64,000 bases of DNA from Liolophura sinensis (Eukaryota; Mollusca; Polyplacophora; Chitonida; Chitonidae): NCBI RefSeq assembly GCF_032854445.1, contig NC_088301.1:20393808-20457807 (forward strand), written 5' to 3'. Made by a program: the position numbers and the translations under genes. Below are positions 60,701-64,000 of this stretch, in pieces (within the stretch, counting starts at the first letter, position 1; each line of letters starts with the position of its first letter). The notes under the pieces are model-generated. The model ran no database searches and had not been told where the DNA came from. It worked only from the letters and a program-made list of their open reading frames with translations.

Positions 60701-62910
60701 GATAGTTCTCGATGTTCAAAACCAAAACGGCTATTTTGCACAAGCACAGAACGACGGAGACTATTACATCTCTCAGATGCAACATTCTTGGTAATTTTAA
60801 GAAGAGAACGATCCACATCTGGTGGTTCTGTCACACTGGACTCTGCAGATTGACCACTTTTTTGGTATGAGCAACATCCCCATCCGCGCACCTTGTTATG
60901 TTCGAAGACTACCGCGTTTCACACTTGACAGCCCTCGGTGATTAGCATATCGTCCTGGAACATTACAGTCGTCGGGTAATGTATGATACAATCGATGATG
61001 ATTCCAAGTTTTCGACAAATTTGTCTGCGACCCCAATATTCTAAGTCGTAGGCCACAATTGTTCATTGTGTTATAATCCTTGGAGGGAGTAACATGCCAA
61101 GTATTTGTGTCCTTTGCACTGTACGGACTCATTAGGTTCTAACAAGCCCAGGTGTTGATTGTCTTCTCATTAAAAACTCTGCATGAGATTTGTCTGTTTT
61201 GATTTGTTTGTTTGATTTGTTTGATTGGTGTTTTACGCCGTACTCAAGAATATTTCACTTATACGACGGCGGCCAGCATTATGGTGGGTGGAAACCGGGC
61301 ACAGCCCGGAGGAAACCCACGTCCATCCGCAGGTTGCTGGCAGACCTTCCCACTTACGGCCGGAGAGGATGCCAGCATGAGCTGGACTTGAACTCACAAC
61401 GACCGCATTGGTGAGAGGCTCCTGGGTCATTACGCTGCGATAGCGCGCTAACCGACTGAGTGTCTGTTTTGAATCGAGGAGTACAGACATCACATCCCAT
61501 TGTTAATGTTTGTCCTCTGGTGTCCTCGCTGAATGAGCCTTCTGCAAGTCCAGTAAATCCAAGCTGATATGGTGTAGCCATACATTGAACGTCGACAGGA
61601 ATTTTCTAGAAGTGGAAAAGTCTCCTAGTCCACCGGGCGGTGTAGATATACATTATTTTTTATGAATGAGTGAGTGAGTGCTATGAGTTTAACGTGGTAC
61701 TTAACAATTTTTTCAGTCATTTGACGAAGAAGTCCTTAAAACGCAAGTAATGTTTTTTATTTATTATTTCATTGGTGTTTTACGCCGTACTCAAAATATT
61801 TCACTTATACGACGGCGGCCAGTATTATACGTGCATAATGCTGCCCCACCCGAGCCTTTAATCAGTCATTGCGCCATTAACTTCGTAATGAAGGTCAAGC
61901 GAGGAAATTACAACTTCCTCTTTTTAAGGTCTTAGGCGTTACCGGACCAAGGATTGCCCCAGGATCTACCGCCTGCCGAAACTTCTTTTTATGTGATTGA
62001 TAGTTAAATTTAATGATAACACCGCACTTCGAGTAATTCTAGACCAGTGAGCTTGTAATTTGCTGTGTGAACAGTTAAAATGAAGCCATGGCGGAGGTAA
62101 ACTGACAAGAGGCTGTTCTTCAGGGGATAACATGTGACCATTTGTCCACTATCACAATCGTCGCCACTCTGGTTTTACTATATTTGCTGTCTGTCTTTTA
62201 TATTGGACGTTGTACACTTACATTCACATCGAGGGTCTGGACCAAACTGACATGTCATTCCATAAATTTAACTGTGACAAGTATTGTACTCACGTCTCTG
62301 ACATGTAGGTCCGTCCCAGCCCGCAGTACATTTCCCGCTACAGCCTGTCTGACTGTCACAGATCCCGTCACAGTTACAGTTATACCGACAGCCTGTTTCT
62401 CCTGCATGTCCAAACCGACATGATGATTGTCCATCAGCTGTGAAATTGAAAACAAGATAACATAAAGAGTAGGAAGACTCATTTACACCAAGATAAAGCG
62501 AATCATCTGAAGTATACGTGTTGGAAATAATTGGCCCAACATATATTGTAATAAATATATATACATTATATATAATTTGTAACATATATATAAATATAAT
62601 TTGTAACACATCAAATGTAAGATATACACGACCCAAAAAATCAACGAATTTAATGGTATAGAATTTTGCCGCCGACACAACAACATCGTCAGATTACTTT
62701 CATTTGTTTTAAAATCAGGTAGTATTGATGACATGTAGAGTATATGCCAGCGTGACATACAGAAACTGTGGGTAAAACGCGCTCGCCGCCGTATAAGTGA
62801 AATACTTTTAGTCAGACGTAAAACACCAAATAAATAAATAAATAAATAAAACGCATACCTTTTGCAACAACCAGCATTAAAACAGTGTATATAAGAATTA
62901 GTTGTGTCAT
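31937..62910 (-). CDS. Gene B: lectin-like/MEGF-type receptor tyrosine phosphatase (27 exons)
   Basis: Predicted receptor-type protein tyrosine phosphatase, about 1116 residues, 27 exons assembled by hand. Order: signal peptide (1-17), EGF-like module (18-65), fucolectin-like domain (66-213), EGF-like modules (214-440), transmembrane helix (about 452-475), basic then acidic juxtamembrane (476-568), phosphatase domain D1 (about 550-850), D2 (about 853-1115). D1 keeps the SRYRNL pTyr loop, [15 protein letters not shown] and the VQS Q-loop, so it should dephosphorylate phosphotyrosine. D2 lacks the WPD Asp and the P-loop Arg and is probably regulatory. Exon lengths sum to 3352 nt, one more than a multiple of three; the extra base is in exon 5 (97 nt against 96 in gene A) and shifts the frame. 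Either the allele is broken, exon 5 is skipped (which restores frame), or the base is an assembly error. All other 26 exons join in phase. Confidence 0.88.
32160..32345 (-). repeat. Diverged SINE-like repeat G
   Basis: GTTTAACGCCGTACTAAAGAATTTTTCACT, then GTCAGCATTATGGTGGGAGGAAACGG, then AAAAGACAAGTGGTCCTCAACGAAC; a SINE-A-like 3' half joined to different sequence. Confidence 0.6.
33027..33162 (-). CDS. Gene B exon 26: D2 degenerate P-loop
   Basis: With exon 25 it reads [14 protein letters not shown]: the Cys of CX5R is kept but the Arg position is Asn. Then [20 protein letters not shown] and ARPQIITDL. 136 nt, phase 2 in, phase 0 out. Confidence 0.87.
33682..33830 (-). CDS. Gene B exon 25: D2 with degenerate WPD loop
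   Basis: Encodes [19 protein letters not shown], where WSS replaces WPD, and ends NQPILVHC(R). The loss of the general acid marks a pseudophosphatase. 149 nt, phase 0 in, phase 2 out, donor GTCAGT. Confidence 0.87.
34124..34246 (-). CDS. Gene B exon 24: D2 central strands
   Basis: Encodes [20 protein letters not shown] and [13 protein letters not shown]. 123 nt, phase 0 on both sides, acceptor CTTCAG, donor GTATGT. Confidence 0.86.
34409..34543 (-). CDS. Gene B exon 23: D2 core
   Basis: Encodes [29 protein letters not shown] and [12 protein letters not shown], the usual D2 order. 135 nt, phase 0 on both sides, acceptor CTGAAG, donor GTGAGC. Confidence 0.88.
34765..34915 (-). repeat. Diverged SINE-like repeat G in gene B intron 22
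   Basis: GCTTAACGACATACCCAGGAAGTTT, GGTGGTCAGTTTG, AAAATCCCACTG follow the SINE-A/G order but are strongly diverged. Confidence 0.4.
34961..35034 (-). CDS. Gene B exon 22: D2 NYINA segment
   Basis: Completes [18 protein letters not shown] and encodes NYINAVFLP. The acceptor TTCTCAG at 35035-35037 gives the correct phase 1; a nearer CTGCAG does not. 74 nt. Confidence 0.87.
35148..36345. mobile_element. Element with long inverted repeats in gene B intron 21
   Basis: The arm 35148-35355 is an imperfect inverse complement of 36140-36345: CCCCATTTACC, CCTTATCCACTAT, AATTACCTACCA, CACAGCCACCCTCTCA and CAGTTAAC occur in order in one arm and reversed in the other. About 780 bp lie between, without a recognisable transposase. 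Resembles a non-autonomous DNA transposon or foldback element. Confidence 0.75.
36486..36598 (-). mobile_element. SINE-A fragment in gene B intron 20
   Basis: GATTTGATTGGTGTTTTGACGC, core TTCACTTATACGACGGCGGC, ends at AACCCACGACAA. 5'-truncated. Confidence 0.85.
36725..36824 (-). CDS. Gene B exon 21: start of phosphatase domain 2
   Basis: Encodes [20 protein letters not shown] then [12 protein letters not shown], matching the opening KNR-IVA block of RPTP D2 domains. The pTyr-loop Tyr is replaced (KNRSDK). 100 nt, phase 0 in, phase 1 out. Confidence 0.85.
37149..37288. mobile_element. MITE-like element in gene B intron 20
   Basis: About 140 bp with imperfect terminal inverted repeats: GGGCCCAGTTTCACAAAG at one end and, inverted, GGCCCTAGCTTCACAAAG at the other. 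Internal palindromic TACGACAGT/ACTGTCGTA words. No target duplication was resolved. Confidence 0.7.
37362..37511 (-). CDS. Gene B exon 20: D1-D2 linker
   Basis: Encodes [20 protein letters not shown], which closes D1, then the linker to D2. 150 nt, phase 0 on both sides. Confidence 0.88.
37835..37970 (-). CDS. Gene B exon 19: D1 P-loop and Q-loop
   Basis: With exon 18 it gives [10 protein letters not shown], a full CX5R active site, and then [16 protein letters not shown] and [11 protein letters not shown] with the Q-loop Gln. D1 is therefore predicted to be active. 136 nt, phase 2 in, phase 0 out. Confidence 0.9.
38225..38790 (+). repeat. Repeat E, second locus
   Basis: Several tandem units of about 120 bp with GTCATAATTTTACTGAAAAT, CTGTAACTTGTC, TTTCAGTTCAACGCGTTGA and AACAAGTCCGAAAA. 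In gene B intron 18. Confidence 0.6.
38913..39055 (-). CDS. Gene B exon 18: D1 WPD loop and start of catalytic loop
   Basis: Contains [12 protein letters not shown], the WPD loop with its general-acid Asp, and ends IGPIVVHCS where the catalytic Cys lies at the exon end. 143 nt, phase 0 in, phase 2 out. Confidence 0.9.
39385..39465 (+). mobile_element. SINE-A 3' remnant
   Basis: GTTGGCCACCGACGTGTAAGTGGA then GAGTACGGCGTAAAGCACCAAT; decayed. Confidence 0.65.
39725..39850 (-). CDS. Gene B exon 17: D1 central strands
   Basis: Encodes [20 protein letters not shown] through [12 protein letters not shown]. The KCxxYWP motif is standard for PTP domains. 126 nt, phase 0 on both sides. Confidence 0.88.
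39851..40673. other. Gene B intron 16
   Basis: 823 bp, very AT-rich, with homopolymer runs; nothing recognised. Confidence 0.65.
40674..40771 (-). CDS. Gene B exon 16: D1 core
   Basis: Encodes [20 protein letters not shown] then [12 protein letters not shown], the conserved helix and strand after QGP. 98 nt, phase 1 in, phase 0 out, donor GTGGGG. Confidence 0.88.
41487..41590 (-). mobile_element. SINE-A fragment
   Basis: TTTATTTGATTGGCATTACTACGCC and CCACTTGTACGACGGTGGTC; diverged. A second remnant with TTACGCCACGCCCAAAGAATATTTCAG lies at about 42030-42085. Confidence 0.75.
41698..41734 (-). CDS. Gene B exon 15: 37-nt micro-exon of D1
   Basis: Encodes [12 protein letters not shown](G), the standard link between the YIDG and QGP blocks of PTP domains. 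GCAG acceptor, GTAAGT donor; phase 0 in, phase 1 out. Very short exons at this position occur in many animal RPTP genes. Confidence 0.88.
41740..42015 (+). mobile_element. SINE-B-like element, copy 2 (subfamily C)
   Basis: GCCTCGCTTGGCACTCAGCAC, GGAATCAGTATAATGTCACT, GGGGTGTCATGTCTGG, then GACGTTAAACCCCAAG and a CATACATAC tail. In gene B intron 14, starting 6 bp upstream of exon 15. Confidence 0.7.
42186..42259 (-). CDS. Gene B exon 14: D1 YINA segment
   Basis: Completes [10 protein letters not shown] and encodes [11 protein letters not shown], the conserved DYINANYIDG block (Asn to Cys at one position). 74 nt, phase 1 in, phase 0 out. Confidence 0.88.
42815..43010. repeat. GATGGCAC-type hairpin repeat, copy 2
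   Basis: Words such as CACCATCGTAGCATC, GGTGCGATGGCG, ATCGTGCCATCGCC and mirrored CCATGG runs. Same word set as 11735-11905. In gene B intron 13, about 90 bp from exon 13. Confidence 0.6.
43100..43187 (-). CDS. Gene B exon 13: D1 pTyr-recognition loop
   Basis: Encodes [20 protein letters not shown] then KSRYRNLVA(Y). SRYRNL is the phosphotyrosine-recognition loop (usually NRYKNI) with its tyrosine kept. 88 nt, phase 0 in, phase 1 out. Confidence 0.87.
43188..45663. other. Gene B intron 12
   Basis: 2.5 kb. Holds repeat F copy 2 and otherwise no recognised exon. Confidence 0.6.
43540..44315 (+). repeat. Dispersed repeat F, copy 2
   Basis: Matches 21880-22695 in order and orientation: TTTGTCTTCATATGTAAAACAT, GGTACAGTGAAATAA, AATCATACGTGAATCGTG, AGAACTGAAAAA, GATTCCCCGCCTTA. 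Confidence 0.6.
45664..45830 (-). CDS. Gene B exon 12: acidic linker and start of phosphatase domain 1
   Basis: Begins [11 protein letters not shown], an unusually acidic juxtamembrane patch, then [14 protein letters not shown] and GFKAEFE, the helix that opens RPTP catalytic domains. Phase 1 in, phase 0 out, 167 nt. Confidence 0.86.
46008..46030 (+). other. G-quadruplex-prone tract
   Basis: Four runs of 5, 5, 3 and 7 Gs separated by single bases, on the plus strand (template strand of gene B), in intron 11. Confidence 0.6.
46700..48105. repeat. 64/65-bp minisatellite, about 22 copies
   Basis: Unit ACACCATTCAGATCATATCT followed by AGTTATATCAAGGCGTCCAG, then TTCACACATGTATGTGCAAATATC. Variant units carry CTGCTTATATT or CTGCGTATATT. 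The variant pair near 47030/47095 recurs near 47670/47737, a spacing of about 640 bp (ten units). More diverged units begin near 46600. Lies in gene B intron 11. Long open frames across it arise only from periodicity. Confidence 0.95.
48448..48551 (-). CDS. Gene B exon 11: juxtamembrane segment
   Basis: Encodes [19 protein letters not shown] and a Gln/Pro/Asn-rich stretch. The Arg run straight after the helix fits a stop-transfer signal. Phase 2 in, phase 1 out, 104 nt. Confidence 0.8.
48736..48785. repeat. (AT)n(GT)n microsatellite
   Basis: About 17 AT units followed by GTGTGTGTGTGTAT, in gene B intron 10. Confidence 0.95.
49224..49338 (-). CDS. Gene B exon 10: transmembrane helix
   Basis: Encodes about residues 441-478. 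After [10 protein letters not shown] comes the helix [20 protein letters not shown] continuing AVVVLTV, then basic residues. Phase 1 in, phase 2 out (donor GTACAG). Confidence 0.87.
49490..50215 (+). repeat. Dispersed repeat D, interrupted by SINE-A
   Basis: Family D landmarks on both sides of a SINE-A: TTTATTCTCTACGCTGTATG, TTGCATTGTTTTAATG, GACGTCTAAGAA, CTTAAGCCATGGTGCTAGG before it, GGTAGACTGGCAGGAAGCCC and GTCACGCGGTCG after it. The unit starts again after the interruption, suggesting a partial tandem arrangement. Confidence 0.65.
49847..50089 (+). mobile_element. SINE-A, near full length, inside repeat D
   Basis: Head CGCTAGCGCAGCATAATGACCC and GAGTTCAAGTCCAGC, core, AAATAAATAAAATAAATAAA tail. 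Target duplication GTATAACCGA (49837-49846 and 50090-50099). Confidence 0.93.
50548..50685 (-). CDS. Gene B exon 9: EGF-like module
   Basis: Encodes about residues 395-440: [20 protein letters not shown], later [11 protein letters not shown]. 138 nt, phase 1 on both sides, donor GTACAG. The pair of gene A exon 8. Confidence 0.88.
50912..51065 (+). mobile_element. SINE-A, 5'-truncated
   Basis: Core and AATAAAATAAATAAAT tail; perfect 10-bp duplication ATTGTAAAGA (50902-50911 and 51066-51075). In gene B intron 8. Confidence 0.92.
51746..51889 (-). CDS. Gene B exon 8: EGF-like module
   Basis: Encodes about residues 347-394: [20 protein letters not shown], later GYTGRRCT. 144 nt, phase 1 on both sides. 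Closely related to gene A exons 7 and 9. Confidence 0.88.
52340..52510 (-). pseudogene. Possible LTR-element reverse transcriptase fragment
   Basis: Minus-strand peptide [19 protein letters not shown], then LENID, resembles the PVVLVRKKDG..CIDYR..PRID block of Gypsy reverse transcriptases. Short and isolated, so weakly supported. In gene B intron 7. Confidence 0.35.
53182..53337 (-). CDS. Gene B exon 7: EGF-like module without a gene A counterpart
   Basis: Encodes about residues 295-346: [20 protein letters not shown], later [14 protein letters not shown]. 156 nt, phase 1 on both sides. The acceptor is CTGACAAG; it was chosen because it gives phase 1 and keeps the first cysteine. The module is not found in gene A. 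Confidence 0.82.
53610..53756 (-). CDS. Gene B exon 6: EGF-like module
   Basis: Encodes about residues 246-294: [19 protein letters not shown], later GFQGGNCTT. 147 nt, phase 1 on both sides; same length as gene A exon 6. Confidence 0.88.
53842..53935 (-). repeat. Diverged SINE-like repeat G
   Basis: GTAAACCACCGACCTATAGGAGTTA and TGACGAACTTCCCACACGTG match repeat G phrases; short. Confidence 0.4.
54112..54208 (-). CDS. Gene B exon 5: short Cys-rich module carrying a 1-nt insertion
   Basis: Homologous to gene A exon 5 and bordered by the matching splice sites (TTACAG acceptor, GTAAGT donor), but 97 nt long. Aligned with gene A, one extra base lies in the codons for GWYG (TGGTTATGG against TGGTATGG). 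Entering in phase 1, translation reaches a stop about 11 codons in. The rest of the module ([14 protein letters not shown]) is intact in the shifted frame, so the change is recent or an assembly error. Confidence 0.72.
54432..54661 (-). mobile_element. SINE-A, near full length
   Basis: Tail, core, B-box-like GGACTTGAACTC and head. Perfect 14-bp duplication GAAATCTGCAGATT (54418-54431 and 54662-54675). In gene B intron 4. Confidence 0.93.
55472..55687 (-). CDS. Gene B exon 4: fucolectin-like domain, second half
   Basis: Encodes residues 142-213: [19 protein letters not shown], ending [10 protein letters not shown]. 216 nt, phase 1 on both sides, acceptor TTCCAG, donor GTTAGT. Same length as gene A exon 4. 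Confidence 0.88.
56210..56337 (+). mobile_element. SINE-A, 5'-truncated
   Basis: Starts CAACCTGCGGATGGTCG, ends AAATAAATAAA. Duplication TATCAGCTAGG (56199-56209 and 56338-56348). In gene B intron 3. Confidence 0.92.
57640..57815. repeat. GATGGCAC hairpin repeat, copy 3
   Basis: GCGATGGCACGATGGCACAA on one side and GTCGCTTCGTGCCATCGTG on the other can pair as a hairpin. In gene B intron 3. Confidence 0.75.
58455..58560. repeat. GATGGCAC hairpin repeat, copy 4
   Basis: ACGATGGCAGGAAGCGATGGC, ATCATCGTGTCATGGC and GATGGAACAATGC words; partial copy, 640 bp from copy 3. Confidence 0.65.
59262..59489 (-). CDS. Gene B exon 3: fucolectin-like domain, first half
   Basis: Encodes residues 66-141: [31 protein letters not shown] and [11 protein letters not shown]. 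228 nt, phase 1 on both sides. RNG replaces the R-x-D of fucose-binding F-type lectins, as RVG does in gene A. Confidence 0.88.
59490..61190. other. Part of gene B intron 2, nothing firm
   Basis: No exon recognised between exon 3 and the SINE at 61203. A decayed SINE end (ACGTTAAACACCAATCAATC) lies near 60655-60685. Confidence 0.55.
61203..61460 (-). mobile_element. SINE-A, full-length reference copy
   Basis: Complete from the tRNA-like head (minus strand: CTCAGTCGGTTAGCGCGC, later GAGTTCAAGTCCAGC) to the T/G-rich tail complement. Duplication TGTCTGTTTTGA (61191-61202 and 61461-61472). Confidence 0.94.
61663..61975 (-). mobile_element. SINE-B split by a SINE-A
   Basis: Plus-strand 61663-61745 is the inverse of the SINE-B 3' end (GAGTGAGTGAGTG, GTCATTTGACGAAG); 61840-61975 is the inverse of its 5' half (TTCCTCTTTTTAAGGTCTTAGG, GGATCTACCGCCTG). 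Between them sits a SINE-A end. Confidence 0.82.
61750..61827 (-). mobile_element. SINE-A fragment nested in SINE-B
   Basis: TTTATTATTTCATTGGTGTTTTACGCC, core CACTTATACGACGGCGGCC; strongly 5'-truncated. Confidence 0.82.
61990..62215 (+). repeat. Dispersed repeat D
   Basis: CTTCGAGTAATTCTAGACCAGTGA, GGTAAACTGACAAGAGGCTG, CACTATCACAATCGTCGCC, GGTTTTACTATATTTGCTGT. Ends about 80 bp from gene B exon 2. Confidence 0.65.
62294..62437 (-). CDS. Gene B exon 2: N-terminal EGF-like module
   Basis: Encodes residues 18-65: [20 protein letters not shown], ending WDGPTCQR. 144 nt, phase 1 on both sides, acceptor TTCACAG, donor GTGAGT. Two codons longer than gene A exon 2, otherwise collinear. Confidence 0.87.
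62783..62850 (+). mobile_element. SINE-A 3' end
   Basis: GCCGCCGTATAAGTGAAATA then AAACACCAAATAAATAAATA; strongly truncated. Lies 8 bp from the donor side of gene B exon 1. Confidence 0.85.
62859..62910 (-). CDS. Gene B exon 1: signal peptide
   Basis: ATG at 62910 opens [17 protein letters not shown]; phase-1 donor GTATGC. Homologous to gene A exon 1. The frame is open upstream to an ATG at 63015. Confidence 0.8.
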
Positions 62911-63015
62911 GATGAATGTATTCCTGGTGAGTTGTACCCCCGTGAGGGAGTCAGTCTGGATGTAGTCACCGATCTGTCTGCTAATCTGCACAGACTGTTC
63001 TACACCAACATTCAC

Positions 63016-63213
63016 TAAGTCAAAATTCCTGCATAAAATGGTTGGTTGTCATACCTACGGATCAGGAAGTTATAGGCTAACGCTTACTAAAGTTAACTCA
63101 GATGTAAAAACTGGGAGAGGAATCACACCACACATTCTGTACAGGTAAGTGTAGCTAGCCTCTAGTCTTTTGTGTTATGTGGGTGAAACCATCTTCTCTC
63201 TTTATGAATATAG
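63016..63213 (-). promoter_or_regulatory. Upstream region of gene B, shared with gene A
   Basis: AAATTCCTGC and ATGGTTGGTT near the coding start and the block CACACCACACATTCTGT...CTCTAGTCTTTTGTGTTAT (about 63124-63180) match the region upstream of gene A in the same order. The sequence between them has diverged. Likely retained promoter or 5' UTR. Confidence 0.45.
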
Positions 63214-64000
63214 GCCAGTGTGACTGTTACCACCAGGACATACATGTCCTCTCATTTCTTGTACACATGACAGGAGAAAACTTTTGTTCACGAAGGTTCA
63301 TACATTTCCACCAAATTTCCCTTACACCATGAATCCATCCAAACTGCTGACTTCATACTCTTATTTCTTTTAGATTTGTGTAAAAAATGTTTGAAAATTT
63401 GTTCTTTGCTTTTCGAGTATTCGTCATACAGTGTACGTGGAGCAGTTCGAGACTGGTTTTGTATTTGTTTATCTATTTGTTTGGAGATTATAAGCCTACA
63501 AAACGTTTACTTGTTTCACGGCGGACATATTTATGTAGGGAAAGAAAAGAAAACAGGAGTGCTTGAAGTTAGCGCGTGCCTAATGATCTGTTCGACTGTC
63601 ATTTGCCATATCAAACCCACAGATTGAGGTTTAGCTGGTGCAGCGATACATATCAGAAAAGGAGTTGAATAGTATCACGCAGAACATAAAGTCATCTTTC
63701 AGTGCTTCACATACATTAGTTGTTGCATGGTATGTATACAGCGGTATTCTGTGTTGACTAGCCAGGAGATGTTGTGTTGATTTGGGTAATAGTGTGTATA
63801 GGGAGCATTCATTGTACACCAGTGTAAGCCTATTGTATACATACGTTTAATATATGTACATATGTAACTTTCAGTTCTTTACTTTGAATGTAGGACTTGT
63901 GAGACTTCACAATAGTGTCACGATATCTAACACTGAATTAGCAACCTCACAATACTCTTCAGTTCAATGCAAATAACAAGCTTTATAACTGGCGTGATTT
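63214..64000. other. Distal upstream region of gene B
   Basis: No gene or repeat recognised; open frames here are short and without domains. Confidence 0.5.

Noticed and set aside
61190-61493. ORFs of 74-91 codons on both strands
   Set aside because: They lie in the SINE-A body, whose copies throughout the window give the same peptides.

Overview
This is an animal nuclear genome window, AT-rich, with short phase-matched exons separated by GT..AG introns and many SINE, LINE and LTR-element remnants. The receptor architecture (lectin-like domain plus MEGF/SREC-type EGF repeats) and the two tRNA-derived SINE families suggest a lophotrochozoan, most likely a bivalve mollusc. That taxonomic call is inference; no search was run.

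Two large genes, both on the minus strand, account for all coding sequence I can support. Gene A (6726-23360, 12 exons) closes exactly into 600 codons including the stop. Its parts are a signal peptide, a basal EGF-like module, a two-exon galactose-binding/fucolectin-like domain, EGF-like modules, one transmembrane helix and a short cytoplasmic tail with four Yxx[M/V/F] motifs, two of them also YxN. Gene B (31937-62910, 27 exons, about 1116 residues) has the same ectodomain plan and the same phase-1 exon borders, but its tail carries two tandem tyrosine phosphatase domains. The first phosphatase domain keeps all catalytic motifs; the second is degenerate. The genes are head-to-tail paralogues and even share non-coding sequence upstream of the signal-peptide exon. 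They look like a paired-receptor locus: one ectodomain type joined once to a tyrosine-phosphorylatable tail and once to a tyrosine phosphatase.

Gene B carries a 1-nt insertion in exon 5 relative to gene A. In gene A, a block of extra EGF repeats between exons 9 and 10 is decayed and split by a SINE.

Layout: 1-1457, 5' part of a CR1-like LINE (minus strand) with a 2A-like motif; 1930-3440, decayed Gypsy-like LTR element (minus) hit by a SINE; 3440-6700, non-coding with a complete SINE-B; 6726-23360, gene A, with a dead LINE in its second intron (19180-21830); 23466-31936, intergenic and repeat-rich; 31937-62910, gene B, with a 64-bp minisatellite (about 22 copies), a 1.2-kb long-inverted-repeat element and many SINEs in introns; 62911-64000, upstream region of gene B. 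Most remaining sequence is dispersed repeats, several of which I do not recognise.
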